From UBA3941 sp035647175 (GTDB lineage: Bacteria > Bacillota > Clostridia > Caldicoprobacterales > UBA3941), in assembly GCA_035647175.1 (NCBI GenBank), contig DASRNX010000047.1, positions 1 through 7,410 of the forward strand: 7,410 nucleotides of DNA, in the 5' to 3' direction. A program made the translations under genes and the position numbers. The notes under the pieces were generated by a model. That model ran no database searches, had not been told where the DNA came from, and saw only the letters and a program-made list of their open reading frames with translations. Shown piece by piece: positions 1 through 5,990 of the stretch. Position 1 is the first letter of the stretch, and each line of letters begins with the position of its first letter.

Positions 1-54
1 GTATTCAAAAATGCGGTGGAGCATAACGGTAATTATATAAAAAAAGGTGATTGA
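1..54 (+). CDS. C-terminal end of an upstream gene (partial, unidentified)
   Basis: The frame beginning at base 1 stays open for 17 codons and ends at TGA (52-54); it reads VFKNAVEHNGNYIKKGD. The other two forward frames close earlier and read less like protein. The hydrophilic, lysine-rich end is plausible for a protein C-terminus, but 17 residues are too few to name a family, and an open stretch this short can occur by chance. The stop codon overlaps the -35 box of the livJ promoter (51-56), so if the gene is real it lies immediately upstream of livJ on the same strand, and read-through into livJ is possible. Confidence 0.35.
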   Translation, partial: VFKNAVEHNGNYIKKGD

Positions 55-79
55 ATAATTATAAGGGTGGGTATATAAT
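51..79 (+). promoter_or_regulatory. Sigma-A-type promoter of livJ
   Basis: TTGAAT (51-56) matches the -35 consensus at 4 of 6 positions, and TATAAT (74-79) matches the -10 box perfectly; the spacer is exactly 17 bp. Transcription should start near 86, giving a leader of about 63 nt before the livJ ATG. No clear operator or CodY-like box was recognised next to it. Confidence 0.7.
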
Positions 80-86
80 AATGAAT

Positions 87-121
87 AAAGGCGCTTTAGC
101 ATGCTACAGCAAAGGGCTTTT
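87..121 (+). promoter_or_regulatory. Leader hairpin before livJ, attenuator-like
   Basis: Right after the predicted transcription start, AAAG (87-90) can pair with CTTT (117-120) and CTTT (94-97) with AAAG (111-114), with a bulge and a mismatch between them. The loop region contains the palindrome TAGCATGCTA (97-106). A T-rich run (118-126, interrupted by one G) follows. The shape resembles a weak intrinsic terminator or a 5' protective stem. No riboswitch or T-box core is visible, and the pairing is imperfect, so any regulatory role is an inference. Confidence 0.3.
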
Positions 122-148
122 GTTTTATATGTAGGAGGAGGATTATAG

Positions 149-1306
149 ATGAAAAGACTATTACACGTTACATTATTGGTGTTGTTAGTTACGGCACTTT
201 TCGTAGGCTGCAACGGACCGGCAGCCGGAAACGATAACGAAATCAAAATCGGAGTCAATTACGAGCTTTCAGGTGGAGTAGCAACCTATGGACAAAGCTC
301 CGTGGACGGCATCGAATTGGCCATAAAGCAGGTAAACGAGGCAGGCGGGGTAGACGGAAAGAAAATCGTCCTAGTAAAATACGATAATAAATCGGAACCG
401 CAAGAGGCTACTACCCTGGCTAACAAGCTGATAGACCAGGATAAGGTCGTTGCCATCTTAGGGCCTGCAACATCCGGGTCCTTTATGTCCCAGATACCCG
501 TAGCGGAAAAGAGCAAGGTGCCGGTAGCATCGGGTTCTGCCACTGCTGACGAGGTTACCGTAGACGGTTCAGGGGTTAAAGAGTACGCTTTCCGCATATG
601 CTTTAACGACTCCTATCAGGGTACCGGTATGGCAAACTATGCCCTTAACAACCTTTCAAAGCAGAAAGCCGTAATTATAATGGATAACTCCAGCGATTAC
701 GGTAAGGGACTGGCTAAAAACTTTGAAGAGACCTTTACTGACGGCGGGGGTACTATTGTTACCAAGGAATCATTTGTTAAAGGGGATACAGACTTTAACG
801 CCATCTTGACCAGCGTCAAGGGTGAGGACTTTGACGTCATCTTCCTTTCCGGATACTACGAGGAAGCGGGACTCATCATAAAGCAGGCTCGCAATCTGGG
901 GATTGATGTGCCAGTCCTAGGAGCCGACGGGTTTGATTCTCCGGAACTTTTAGAATTGGCCGGGGCCGACGCCTTAAACGATATCTATTTTTCAAACCAT
1001 TATTCCTCATTGGATAAAGACCCCTTGGTTGCAGAGTTTATCGAGGATTTTAAGGCTGAATATGACAGAGAGCCCGATGCTTTTAATGCCCTGGGTTACG
1101 ATTTGGCCAAATTCGTAGTAGACGGTATTGAAAGGGCCGGAAAGGTGGACAGAGAAGCCTTAAAGGACGCATTGGCCGCAACTTCTGATTTTGCGGGCGT
1201 TACCGGTTCATTCAGCATCGACGAGAACCATAATCCGGTAAAGGCCATTGTGGTTATAGGTCTTAAAGATGGGGAGCAGCATACCAGCGAAAAGGTATCA
1301 CAATAA
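149..1306 (+). CDS. livJ: Branched-chain amino acid ABC transporter, substrate-binding lipoprotein (LivJ/LivK family)
   Basis: Extracytoplasmic solute-binding protein that captures the amino acid and delivers it to LivHM. Residues 1-20 form a lipoprotein signal peptide: a charged MKR start, a hydrophobic core of Leu/Val, then LFVG before Cys21, the lipid-modified residue; the Phe at -3 is a slightly unusual lipobox. Residues 32-375 are a type 1 periplasmic-binding fold. Landmarks of the Leu/Ile/Val binding family are visible: SGGVATYGQ (41-49), NEAGGVDGK (63-71), YDNKSEPQEA (78-87), GPATSGS (105-111) and GSATADE from 129. The 385-residue length is normal. The ATG is set by AGGAGGAGG (133-141), 7-10 nt upstream. 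It is followed by its own terminator and is 552 bp from livH, so the binding protein can be expressed separately from the membrane parts. The exact substrate cannot be read from sequence; related members also bind other hydrophobic amino acids, amides or urea. Confidence 0.93.
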   Translation: MKRLLHVTLLVLLVTALFVGCNGPAAGNDNEIKIGVNYELSGGVATYGQSSVDGIELAIKQVNEAGGVDGKKIVLVKYDNKSEPQEATTLANKLIDQDKVVAILGPATSGSFMSQIPVAEKSKVPVASGSATADEVTVDGSGVKEYAFRICFNDSYQGTGMANYALNNLSKQKAVIIMDNSSDYGKGLAKNFEETFTDGGGTIVTKESFVKGDTDFNAILTSVKGEDFDVIFLSGYYEEAGLIIKQARNLGIDVPVLGADGFDSPELLELAGADALNDIYFSNHYSSLDKDPLVAEFIEDFKAEYDREPDAFNALGYDLAKFVVDGIERAGKVDREALKDALAATSDFAGVTGSFSIDENHNPVKAIVVIGLKDGEQHTSEKVSQ

Positions 1307-1354
1307 CCAATATGTGTATTACAAGCGTGCATAAAGAGATATCTTAAGAACAGT

Positions 1355-1382
1355 TAAGCGGGGAGATACTTTTCCCCGCTTA
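1355..1382 (+). terminator. Rho-independent terminator after livJ
   Basis: TAAGCGGGGA (1355-1364) and TCCCCGCTTA (1373-1382) form a perfect 10-bp stem around an 8-nt loop, followed by TTT (1383-1385). It lies 49 bp after the livJ stop. The short T-tract suggests partial termination, which would suit a cluster in which the binding protein is made in excess over the permease. Confidence 0.75.
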
Positions 1383-1524
1383 TTTACGTAATGAAGTCAT
1401 CCGCTTTTCAATAGATCATTACCTATGAATAAGCAATACGGAAGCATATCGGTAATGGCTATTGAACGCTGCTTCCGACATTGATTTGGAGAAAACTAAG
1501 GCTTATTCCATTCGAAAAGCCTAT

Positions 1525-1557
1525 CGCTTCCAAACCGGCGTCCTGCCGGTGGAAGCG
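1525..1557. repeat. Inner hairpin 1 of the structured repeat (GTCCT loop)
   Basis: CGCTTCC (1525-1531) pairs with GGAAGCG (1551-1557), and ACCGGC (1534-1539) with GCCGGT (1545-1550). A 2-nt bulge (1532-1533) separates the two stems and the loop is GTCCT (1540-1544). This 13-bp hairpin is the most stable part of the repeat and shares GGCGTCCTGCC with inner hairpin 2. Confidence 0.8.
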
Positions 1558-1580
1558 GCCTAAGGCGTCCTGCCTTATGC
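1558..1580. repeat. Inner hairpin 2 of the structured repeat (GTCCT loop)
   Basis: TAAGGC (1561-1566) pairs with GCCTTA (1572-1577) around the loop GTCCT (1567-1571). The outer GC (1558-1559) can pair with GC (1579-1580) across one mismatch. The 11-mer GGCGTCCTGCC (1564-1574) is identical to that at 1537-1547 in inner hairpin 1. Confidence 0.75.
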
Positions 1581-1662
1581 TACGGCTTTTCCGCACTCCA
1601 TAAGCCAAGTTTTCTAATCCAAATCAATGAAGTCATCCGCTTTTCAATAGATCATTACCCAT

Positions 1663-1774
1663 ATATGTTATGAAAATACCTTGGTTTAAACCCTAGGCGC
1701 GCTCTGATAGGTCATGCAATAACAGGCCTCTTTCGCGGCGTATCTATGATCTGGAAAGAATTATTATTAATCTA
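1663..1774. other. Intergenic stretch without a recognisable gene
   Basis: No open frame with a ribosome binding site and no RNA gene is recognised here. Three overlapping short palindromes stand in a row: GGTTTAAACC (1683-1692), CCTAGG (1692-1697) and GCGCGC (1697-1702). They may be chance or a protein-binding site. With the promoter that follows, this stretch completes the livJ-livH gap. Confidence 0.5.
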
Positions 1775-1777
1775 TTG

Positions 1778-1806
1778 TGGAAATTAGCCCAAAAACAAGC
1801 TATACT
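1778..1806 (+). promoter_or_regulatory. Candidate promoter of the livHMGF operon
   Basis: TGGAAA (1778-1783, 4 of 6 to TTGACA) and TATACT (1801-1806, 5 of 6 to TATAAT) are separated by 17 bp. The predicted start near 1813 gives a leader of about 46 nt before livH. A second promoter is expected because a strong stem terminator follows livJ. TTGTGG at 1775-1780 is a poorer -35 choice because its spacer would be 20 bp. Confidence 0.55.
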
Positions 1807-1858
1807 TAAAAGGTAGACTTAATATTTCAAACTTTTTGGGGGAAAGGGAGGAAAGGGT

Positions 1859-2743
1859 TTGGAAAAATTATTGCAACAGATAGTTAACGGCATAACCCTG
1901 GGCAGTATATATGCCCTGATAGCCCTTGGTTATACCATGGTATACGGCATAATTAAGCTAATTAATTTTGCACATTGTGATATATATATGATAGGGGCCT
2001 ATGTAGGGTATTTTTGTATGACCTTTTTTAAGCTGGGGCTTCTGCCTTCTTTGCTCATTGCCATGTTAGTATGCACCCTGCTGGGTGTTCTTATAGAAAG
2101 GATTGCCTATAGGCCTCTCAGAAATGCGGCGAGAATTTCGGTGCTCATTACAGCAATAGGGGTATCCCTATTTTTAGAATATGGCACCATGTTCTTTGTC
2201 AAGGCCAACGTAAGGACCTATCCGGAAGTAACTGGCCTATTGGCTCAGCGATTTAAGATAGGAAATATCATTATCTCTATGCAGCAGGTAATCCTCATCA
2301 GCATTACCGTTATATTGATGGCTCTTCTGCAGTTCATAGTCAAGAGGACCAGACTCGGCAAGGCCATGCGTGCGGTCTCCATGGACAGAGACGCAGCCCA
2401 GCTCATGGGAATAGATGTAAATTCTACGGTATCCTTTACCTTTGCCTTAGGTTCGGCACTGGCCGGGGCCGCGGGCATATTGGTTGGGATCTACTACAAC
2501 ACGATAAATCCCCTGATGGGGGTTGTTCCCGGACTTAAAGCATTCATAGCCGCAGTTTTTGGGGGCATCGGCATCATTCCCGGGGCGATGATCGGCGGCT
2601 ACTTCATAGGCGCAGTAGAGGTCATGGTGGCCGGGTATGGAAATTCCATGTACAGAGATGCCGTGGTGTTTGCCATACTGATACTCATCCTCATAATTAA
2701 GCCCTCCGGGTTGTTGGGGAAAAACACAAGGGAGAAGGTGTAA
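1859..2743 (+). CDS. livH: Branched-chain amino acid ABC transporter permease LivH
   Basis: One of the two integral membrane subunits that form the translocation channel. The 294-residue length and about eight hydrophobic segments fit the LivH family. The N-terminal motif NGITLGSIYALIALGYTMVYG (10-30), INFAH (35-39) and the cytoplasmic EAA-like loop MRAVSMDRDAAQLMGID (170-186), which contacts the ATPases, identify it; the C-terminal KPSGLLG (281-287) is also typical. The start is TTG, chosen because GGGAGG (1846-1851) lies 7 nt upstream and the translation then begins with the family N-terminus. Cys40 (TGT, 1976-1978) stands where LivH proteins usually have Gly in the NFAHG motif, a one-base change from GGT. 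livM begins 3 nt after the stop. Confidence 0.93.
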   Translation: MEKLLQQIVNGITLGSIYALIALGYTMVYGIIKLINFAHCDIYMIGAYVGYFCMTFFKLGLLPSLLIAMLVCTLLGVLIERIAYRPLRNAARISVLITAIGVSLFLEYGTMFFVKANVRTYPEVTGLLAQRFKIGNIIISMQQVILISITVILMALLQFIVKRTRLGKAMRAVSMDRDAAQLMGIDVNSTVSFTFALGSALAGAAGILVGIYYNTINPLMGVVPGLKAFIAAVFGGIGIIPGAMIGGYFIGAVEVMVAGYGNSMYRDAVVFAILILILIIKPSGLLGKNTREKV

Positions 2744-2746
2744 GTT

Positions 2747-3703
2747 ATGAGAAAGTTCATAGCCCTTGCTCTCACCTACGCCATCGTTCAAGTTTTGATT
2801 ATGACCAACGTCATCAGCGGATATTTTCAGGCGACTCTGGTTACCGTCTGCATCAACATCATATTGGCTGTCAGTCTTAACCTTATTACCGGGTTCACGG
2901 GACAATTCTCTTTAGGGCACGCCGGCTTTATGTCCGTAGGGGCGTACGTATGTGCCCTCGTAACCATGAGAATATCAACCATACCGGGCTTTATTTTAGG
3001 TGTAATTTCAGGGGCCATCGCAGCCGCCATCTTGGGCGGGTTGGTAGGATTGCCTACCCTAAGGCTCCGGGGGGATTATCTGGCCATTGCAACCCTTGGT
3101 ATGTCGGAGATAGTTCGAATAATATTTCTGAATATGGAAATTACCAACGGCGCGGCGGGACTCAACGGCATTCCACAATTTATTAACTGGACCTGGCTGT
3201 TTATCTTTACGGCGGGGACCGTTCTGTTTCTTGCAAACTTCGTTAAATCCGCCCATGGCCGTGCATGCATCTCCATAAGGGAAGATGAGATTGCCGCCGA
3301 AGCCATGGGGATAGATACAATTAGGTATAAGGTGATCGCCTTTATCATAGGCGCCTTTTGTGCAGGTATAGCGGGGGCTGTTTATTCGTCCTATTTCTAC
3401 TTTCTAAAACCCGACTTGTTCGGATTTTTAAAATCCGTGGACGTGCTAGTTATTGTAGTACTAGGAGGGCTTGGTAGCATGTCGGGTTCCATTCTGGCCG
3501 CTATTTTACTGGCCCTTATATCCACCTATCTGCAGTCATTCCCGGAAATACGCATGGTACTGTATTCCCTTATATTGGTGATCATTATGATCTTTAGGCC
3601 CCAAGGGCTTATGGGATCTAAGGAAATTTCCCTGTCCGTATTCAATAAGCTGGGCAGGAATAAATTATGGAACATCACAAAATCCCGGAAAGGGGGGCTC
3701 TAG
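2747..3703 (+). CDS. livM: Branched-chain amino acid ABC transporter permease LivM
   Basis: Second channel-forming membrane subunit, paired with LivH. Family landmarks are SLNLITGFTGQFSLGHAGFM (43-62), GLPTLRLRGDYLAIATLG (101-118), the EAA-like coupling loop IREDEIAAEAMGID (177-190), SVDVLVIVVLGGLGSMSG (230-247) and the C-terminal RPQGLMG (284-290). Several hydrophobic helices span residues 5-285; the last 28 residues form a basic cytoplasmic tail. The length of 318 is normal for bacterial LivM without an N-terminal extension. The start ATG has GGAGAAGG (2731-2738), inside the end of livH, as its ribosome binding site. It is 3 nt from livH and 3 nt from livG, so coupled translation is likely. 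Confidence 0.93.
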   Translation: MRKFIALALTYAIVQVLIMTNVISGYFQATLVTVCINIILAVSLNLITGFTGQFSLGHAGFMSVGAYVCALVTMRISTIPGFILGVISGAIAAAILGGLVGLPTLRLRGDYLAIATLGMSEIVRIIFLNMEITNGAAGLNGIPQFINWTWLFIFTAGTVLFLANFVKSAHGRACISIREDEIAAEAMGIDTIRYKVIAFIIGAFCAGIAGAVYSSYFYFLKPDLFGFLKSVDVLVIVVLGGLGSMSGSILAAILLALISTYLQSFPEIRMVLYSLILVIIMIFRPQGLMGSKEISLSVFNKLGRNKLWNITKSRKGGL

Positions 3704-3706
3704 GAT

Positions 3707-4492
3707 ATGCCTATTTTGAGTGTGGAGAAGGTAACAAAGTCCTTCGGCGGATTGGCTGCCGTATCCAACGTCAGCTTAGATCTCGTAGAAGGCGAGCTAG
3801 TGGGACTCATAGGCCCCAACGGCGCAGGGAAGACCACGCTGTTTAACCTGTTGACGGGAATATACATGCCGGATACCGGCACCATCAGCCTGTCCGTTGA
3901 TAACGAAAGGATCCCCTTAAAGGGATTGAGACCCCATAGTATTTGCCAAAAGGGGCTGGCCAGAACATTTCAGAACATCCGTCTGTTCAAGGACTTGACG
4001 GTTTTAGAGAATGTGCTTATCGCTATGCATCAAAACATTAAATATGGGCTGTTGACCAGCTTTCTGCACCTCCCGGCCTATAAGAGAGAAGAGGGGAAGC
4101 TGGTAGAGGAAAGTATAGAACTCCTTAGGATTTTCGATTTGGATAAGAAAAAGGATGAGTTTGCGAAAAACCTGCCCTACGGTGAACAACGGCACTTAGA
4201 GATTATTAGGGCCCTTGCGACAAACCCAAAGCTGCTCTTGCTGGATGAACCCGCGGCGGGAATGAACCCCGCGGAAACCGCCAATCTCATGGATGTAATA
4301 GGTTGGATAAGGGAAAAGTTTGATCTGACAATTCTTCTTATAGAACACGATATGACCCTGGTCATGAATATCTGCGAGCGCATCTATGTTTTAGACTATG
4401 GCATGGTAATCGCCAGCGGCACACCGGAGGAAGTCAGAACCAATAAGAGGGTAATAGAGGCTTATCTGGGGGAGGATGTCGGCAATGCTTGA
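3707..4492 (+). CDS. livG: Branched-chain amino acid ABC transporter ATP-binding protein LivG
   Basis: One of two cytoplasmic ATPases that drive the LivHM channel. The ABC motifs are intact: Walker A GPNGAGKTT (36-44), Q-loop Gln89 in RTFQNIRLF, signature LPYGEQR (156-162, the LivG variant of LSGGQ), Walker B LLLLDEP (176-182) with Glu181, and switch His214 in LLIEHDM. The C-terminal GTPEEVRTNKRVIEAYLGED is typical of LivG. At 261 residues it is full length. AGGGGGG (3691-3697) lies about 10 nt before the ATG. Its last 8 nt overlap the preferred start of livF. The neighbouring permeases and binding protein support the LivG name over other ABC ATPases. Confidence 0.94.
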   Translation: MPILSVEKVTKSFGGLAAVSNVSLDLVEGELVGLIGPNGAGKTTLFNLLTGIYMPDTGTISLSVDNERIPLKGLRPHSICQKGLARTFQNIRLFKDLTVLENVLIAMHQNIKYGLLTSFLHLPAYKREEGKLVEESIELLRIFDLDKKKDEFAKNLPYGEQRHLEIIRALATNPKLLLLDEPAAGMNPAETANLMDVIGWIREKFDLTILLIEHDMTLVMNICERIYVLDYGMVIASGTPEEVRTNKRVIEAYLGEDVGNA

Positions 4493-5189
4493 AATTAAAA
4501 ATATGGATGTGCATTATGGAATGATTCACGCCTTAAAGGATGTTTCCTTTGAGGTAAACCAGGGCGAGGTCGTAGTTTTAATTGGTGCCAACGGAGCGGG
4601 GAAGACTACCACCCTGCGCACCATATCGGGACTCCAAAGACCGACTGGGGGTCAGATAACGCTAAAGGGGACGGATATTACCAACGTCTCAGCACAGCAA
4701 AGGGTAAAGATGGGCATTTCCCATGTACCTGAAGGCCGCAGGGTTTTTCCGGGTATGACGGTGCTGGAGAACTTAGAGCTGGGTGCATATCTTCGCCGTG
4801 ATAAGGCGGGAATATCAGAGGATCTTGATATGGTATATGAGCGCTTCCCGATCCTTCGGGACAGGAGAAGGCAATCTGCCGGAACCCTGTCAGGCGGGGA
4901 GCAGCAGATGCTGGCCATAGGCCGAGCCCTTATGAGCCGACCTGAGATATTGTTTTTAGACGAACCGTCCATGGGGCTGGCACCCATATTGGTCCAAGAG
5001 ATATTCGATATAATCCGGAATATAAATAATACAGGAACCACAATACTTCTGGTAGAGCAAAATGCGAATATGGCGCTTCAGGTAGCGGACAGGGCCTATG
5101 TCATGGAGACCGGTTCTATTGTCCTGTCGGGAAGCAGCTCGGAATTGATGTCCAGTGATGAAATTAAAAGAGCCTATTTAGGGGGTTGA
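4485..5189 (+). CDS. livF: Branched-chain amino acid ABC transporter ATP-binding protein LivF
   Basis: Second cytoplasmic ATPase, partner of LivG. Counting from the chosen start (234 residues): Walker A GANGAGKTT (34-42), HVPEGRRVFPGMTVLENL (80-97, characteristic of LivF), signature LSGGEQQ (135-141), Walker B ILFLDEP (155-161) and Gln192 (LLVEQN) at the switch-His position, which is normal for LivF. Two in-frame ATGs exist, at 4476 and 4485. The later one is preferred because GGGGGAGG (4468-4475) is then 9 nt upstream, whereas it would abut the earlier one, and because the protein then begins MLEIKNMDVHYG as in relatives. It overlaps livG by 8 nt, indicating translational coupling. The earlier start would add three residues (MSA). 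Confidence 0.93.
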   Translation: MLEIKNMDVHYGMIHALKDVSFEVNQGEVVVLIGANGAGKTTTLRTISGLQRPTGGQITLKGTDITNVSAQQRVKMGISHVPEGRRVFPGMTVLENLELGAYLRRDKAGISEDLDMVYERFPILRDRRRQSAGTLSGGEQQMLAIGRALMSRPEILFLDEPSMGLAPILVQEIFDIIRNINNTGTTILLVEQNANMALQVADRAYVMETGSIVLSGSSSELMSSDEIKRAYLGG

Positions 5190-5193
5190 TTGA

Positions 5194-5850
5194 ATGTTTG
5201 TTAGGAAAAAAATGACGGCAAATCCTTTCACTATCTCTCCGGACAAGACCATACCCGACGCCCAGGAATTGATGACGAGATATGATATTAAACGCCTTCC
5301 CGTGCTGAAAAACGGCAAGTTGGTGGGCGTGGTTTCAAAAGAGGATATCCTGAGGGCATCGCCATCGAAGGCGACCACCTTCAGTGTGGGTGAGATCAAC
5401 TATCTCCTGGCCAAGACCAAGATAAGCCGTATTATGACCAAGGACCCGATAATCATATCCTCCAACGCCCTCTTAGAAGAGGCAGCCACCCTGATGCGGG
5501 ATTATGGAGTCAGTTTTTTGCCCGTAGTGGACGATGGTAAGCTGGTAGGTATAATAACGGAGAGCGATATCTTTGATGCCTTTATTGAACTTCTGGGGTT
5601 TCGTGAAAAGGGAACCAGGTTTACCATTGAAGCGACGGATGCCCCGGGGATTATGTCTAAATTGACCAGAATCATGGGGGACTTTGGAGCCAATATTTCC
5701 AATGTGGCAGTTTACAGGGGAAATGCGGGCAAGAGCACCGTGGTTATCGGAATCAATTCATCAAACACCGCAGATATGGAAAAGACTATGGCGGAGCAGG
5801 GCTTTAAGGTTCTATACAAGCTGCAAATCAAAGAGGACGGTGACAAATAA
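5194..5850 (+). CDS. CBS-CBS-ACT domain protein (AcuB-like)
   Basis: Probable cytoplasmic ligand-sensing regulator. A first CBS domain (about 6-58: MTANPFTISPD, IKRLPVLKNGKLVGVVSKEDI) and a second (about 78-132: SRIMTKDPIIISS, VSFLPVVDDGKLVGIITESDI) form a Bateman pair, a fold that usually binds adenine nucleotides. An ACT domain follows (about 142-210: DAPGIMSKLTRIMGDFGANISNV), a fold that often binds amino acids. Length (218) and order match AcuB of Bacillus, named for acetoin use; that role is not implied here, since no acetoin genes are present. The gene begins 4 nt after livF with AGGGGG (5180-5185) as ribosome site, so it belongs to the transporter operon. A role in sensing the imported amino acid or energy charge is inference from this context. 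Confidence 0.85.
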   Translation: MFVRKKMTANPFTISPDKTIPDAQELMTRYDIKRLPVLKNGKLVGVVSKEDILRASPSKATTFSVGEINYLLAKTKISRIMTKDPIIISSNALLEEAATLMRDYGVSFLPVVDDGKLVGIITESDIFDAFIELLGFREKGTRFTIEATDAPGIMSKLTRIMGDFGANISNVAVYRGNAGKSTVVIGINSSNTADMEKTMAEQGFKVLYKLQIKEDGDK

Positions 5851-5875
5851 GGCATAAATGCTTCTGAAATATTAG

Positions 5876-5931
5876 ACACCAAACATTAAATATCCAATAC
5901 TAAACATCAAACACCAAGTACCAAATATCAA
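5876..5931. repeat. Eight degenerate heptanucleotide tandem repeats
   Basis: Successive 7-mers are ACACCAA, ACATTAA, ATATCCA, ATACTAA, ACATCAA, ACACCAA, GTACCAA and ATATCAA; the consensus is A-Y-A-Y-Y-A-A. Only one G occurs in 56 bases on this strand. The array lies between the ends of two convergent genes, before the citrate synthase terminator. It carries no reading frame or stable hairpin; its function is unknown. Confidence 0.75.
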
Positions 5932-5956
5932 ATAATGCCATTGGAATAAATTTTAA

Positions 5957-5975
5957 AGGCGGTCATAGACCGCCT
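5957..5975 (-). terminator. Intrinsic terminator of citrate synthase, possibly bidirectional
   Basis: AGGCGGTC (5957-5964) and GACCGCCT (5968-5975) form a perfect 8-bp stem with a 3-nt loop. Read on the - strand, the stem is followed by TTTAAAATTT and lies 15 nt after the citrate synthase stop. On the + strand a T5 run (5984-5988) comes only 8 nt after the stem, so termination of the liv operon there would be weaker. Confidence 0.8.
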
Positions 5976-5990
5976 GCATAATATTTTTAC

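Larger units (their letters stand above)
1390..1662. repeat. Large structured intergenic repeat (MITE- or REP-like), three copies of a 34-bp unit
   Basis: A 34-bp sequence beginning AATGAAGTCATCCGC occurs identically at 1390-1423 and 1626-1659. A diverged inverted copy lies at 1451-1484 (outer 16 nt and final CATT conserved). From 1451 to 1659 the DNA is one long imperfect inverted repeat: 1451-1466 pairs with 1643-1659, 1479-1490 with 1618-1629 (12 bp perfect), 1491-1497 with 1608-1614, 1500-1506 with 1600-1606 and 1514-1521 with 1584-1591. The apex carries two further hairpins (1525-1557 and 1561-1577). The result is a Y-shaped fold over 200 nt long. No open reading frame or transposase is inside, so it looks like a non-autonomous repeat unit or a structured RNA element. 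Its boundaries and family are unknown, and no clear target-site duplication was found. Confidence 0.8.

Noticed and set aside
1390..1662. Insertion sequence or prophage remnant
   Set aside because: No transposase or integrase reading frame, even broken, is visible inside or beside the repeat, and no target-site duplication could be identified by eye.
1683..1702. Run of three short palindromes (GGTTTAAACC, CCTAGG, GCGCGC)
   Set aside because: Each is too short to be significant alone, and they do not match an operator I can name; kept only as a note in the intergenic entry.
2447..2905. 152-residue open frame on the - strand
   Set aside because: It is antisense to livH and livM and spans their junction; the His/Asn/Tyr-rich translation is typical of an out-of-frame reading of membrane protein genes.
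5054..5068. Missing switch histidine in LivF (Gln in LLVEQN)
   Set aside because: Gln at this position is the normal state in the LivF family, so it is not a defect.
5876..5931. Possible CRISPR array
   Set aside because: The repeat unit is 7 nt with no spacers between units and no cas genes nearby; it is a simple degenerate tandem repeat.
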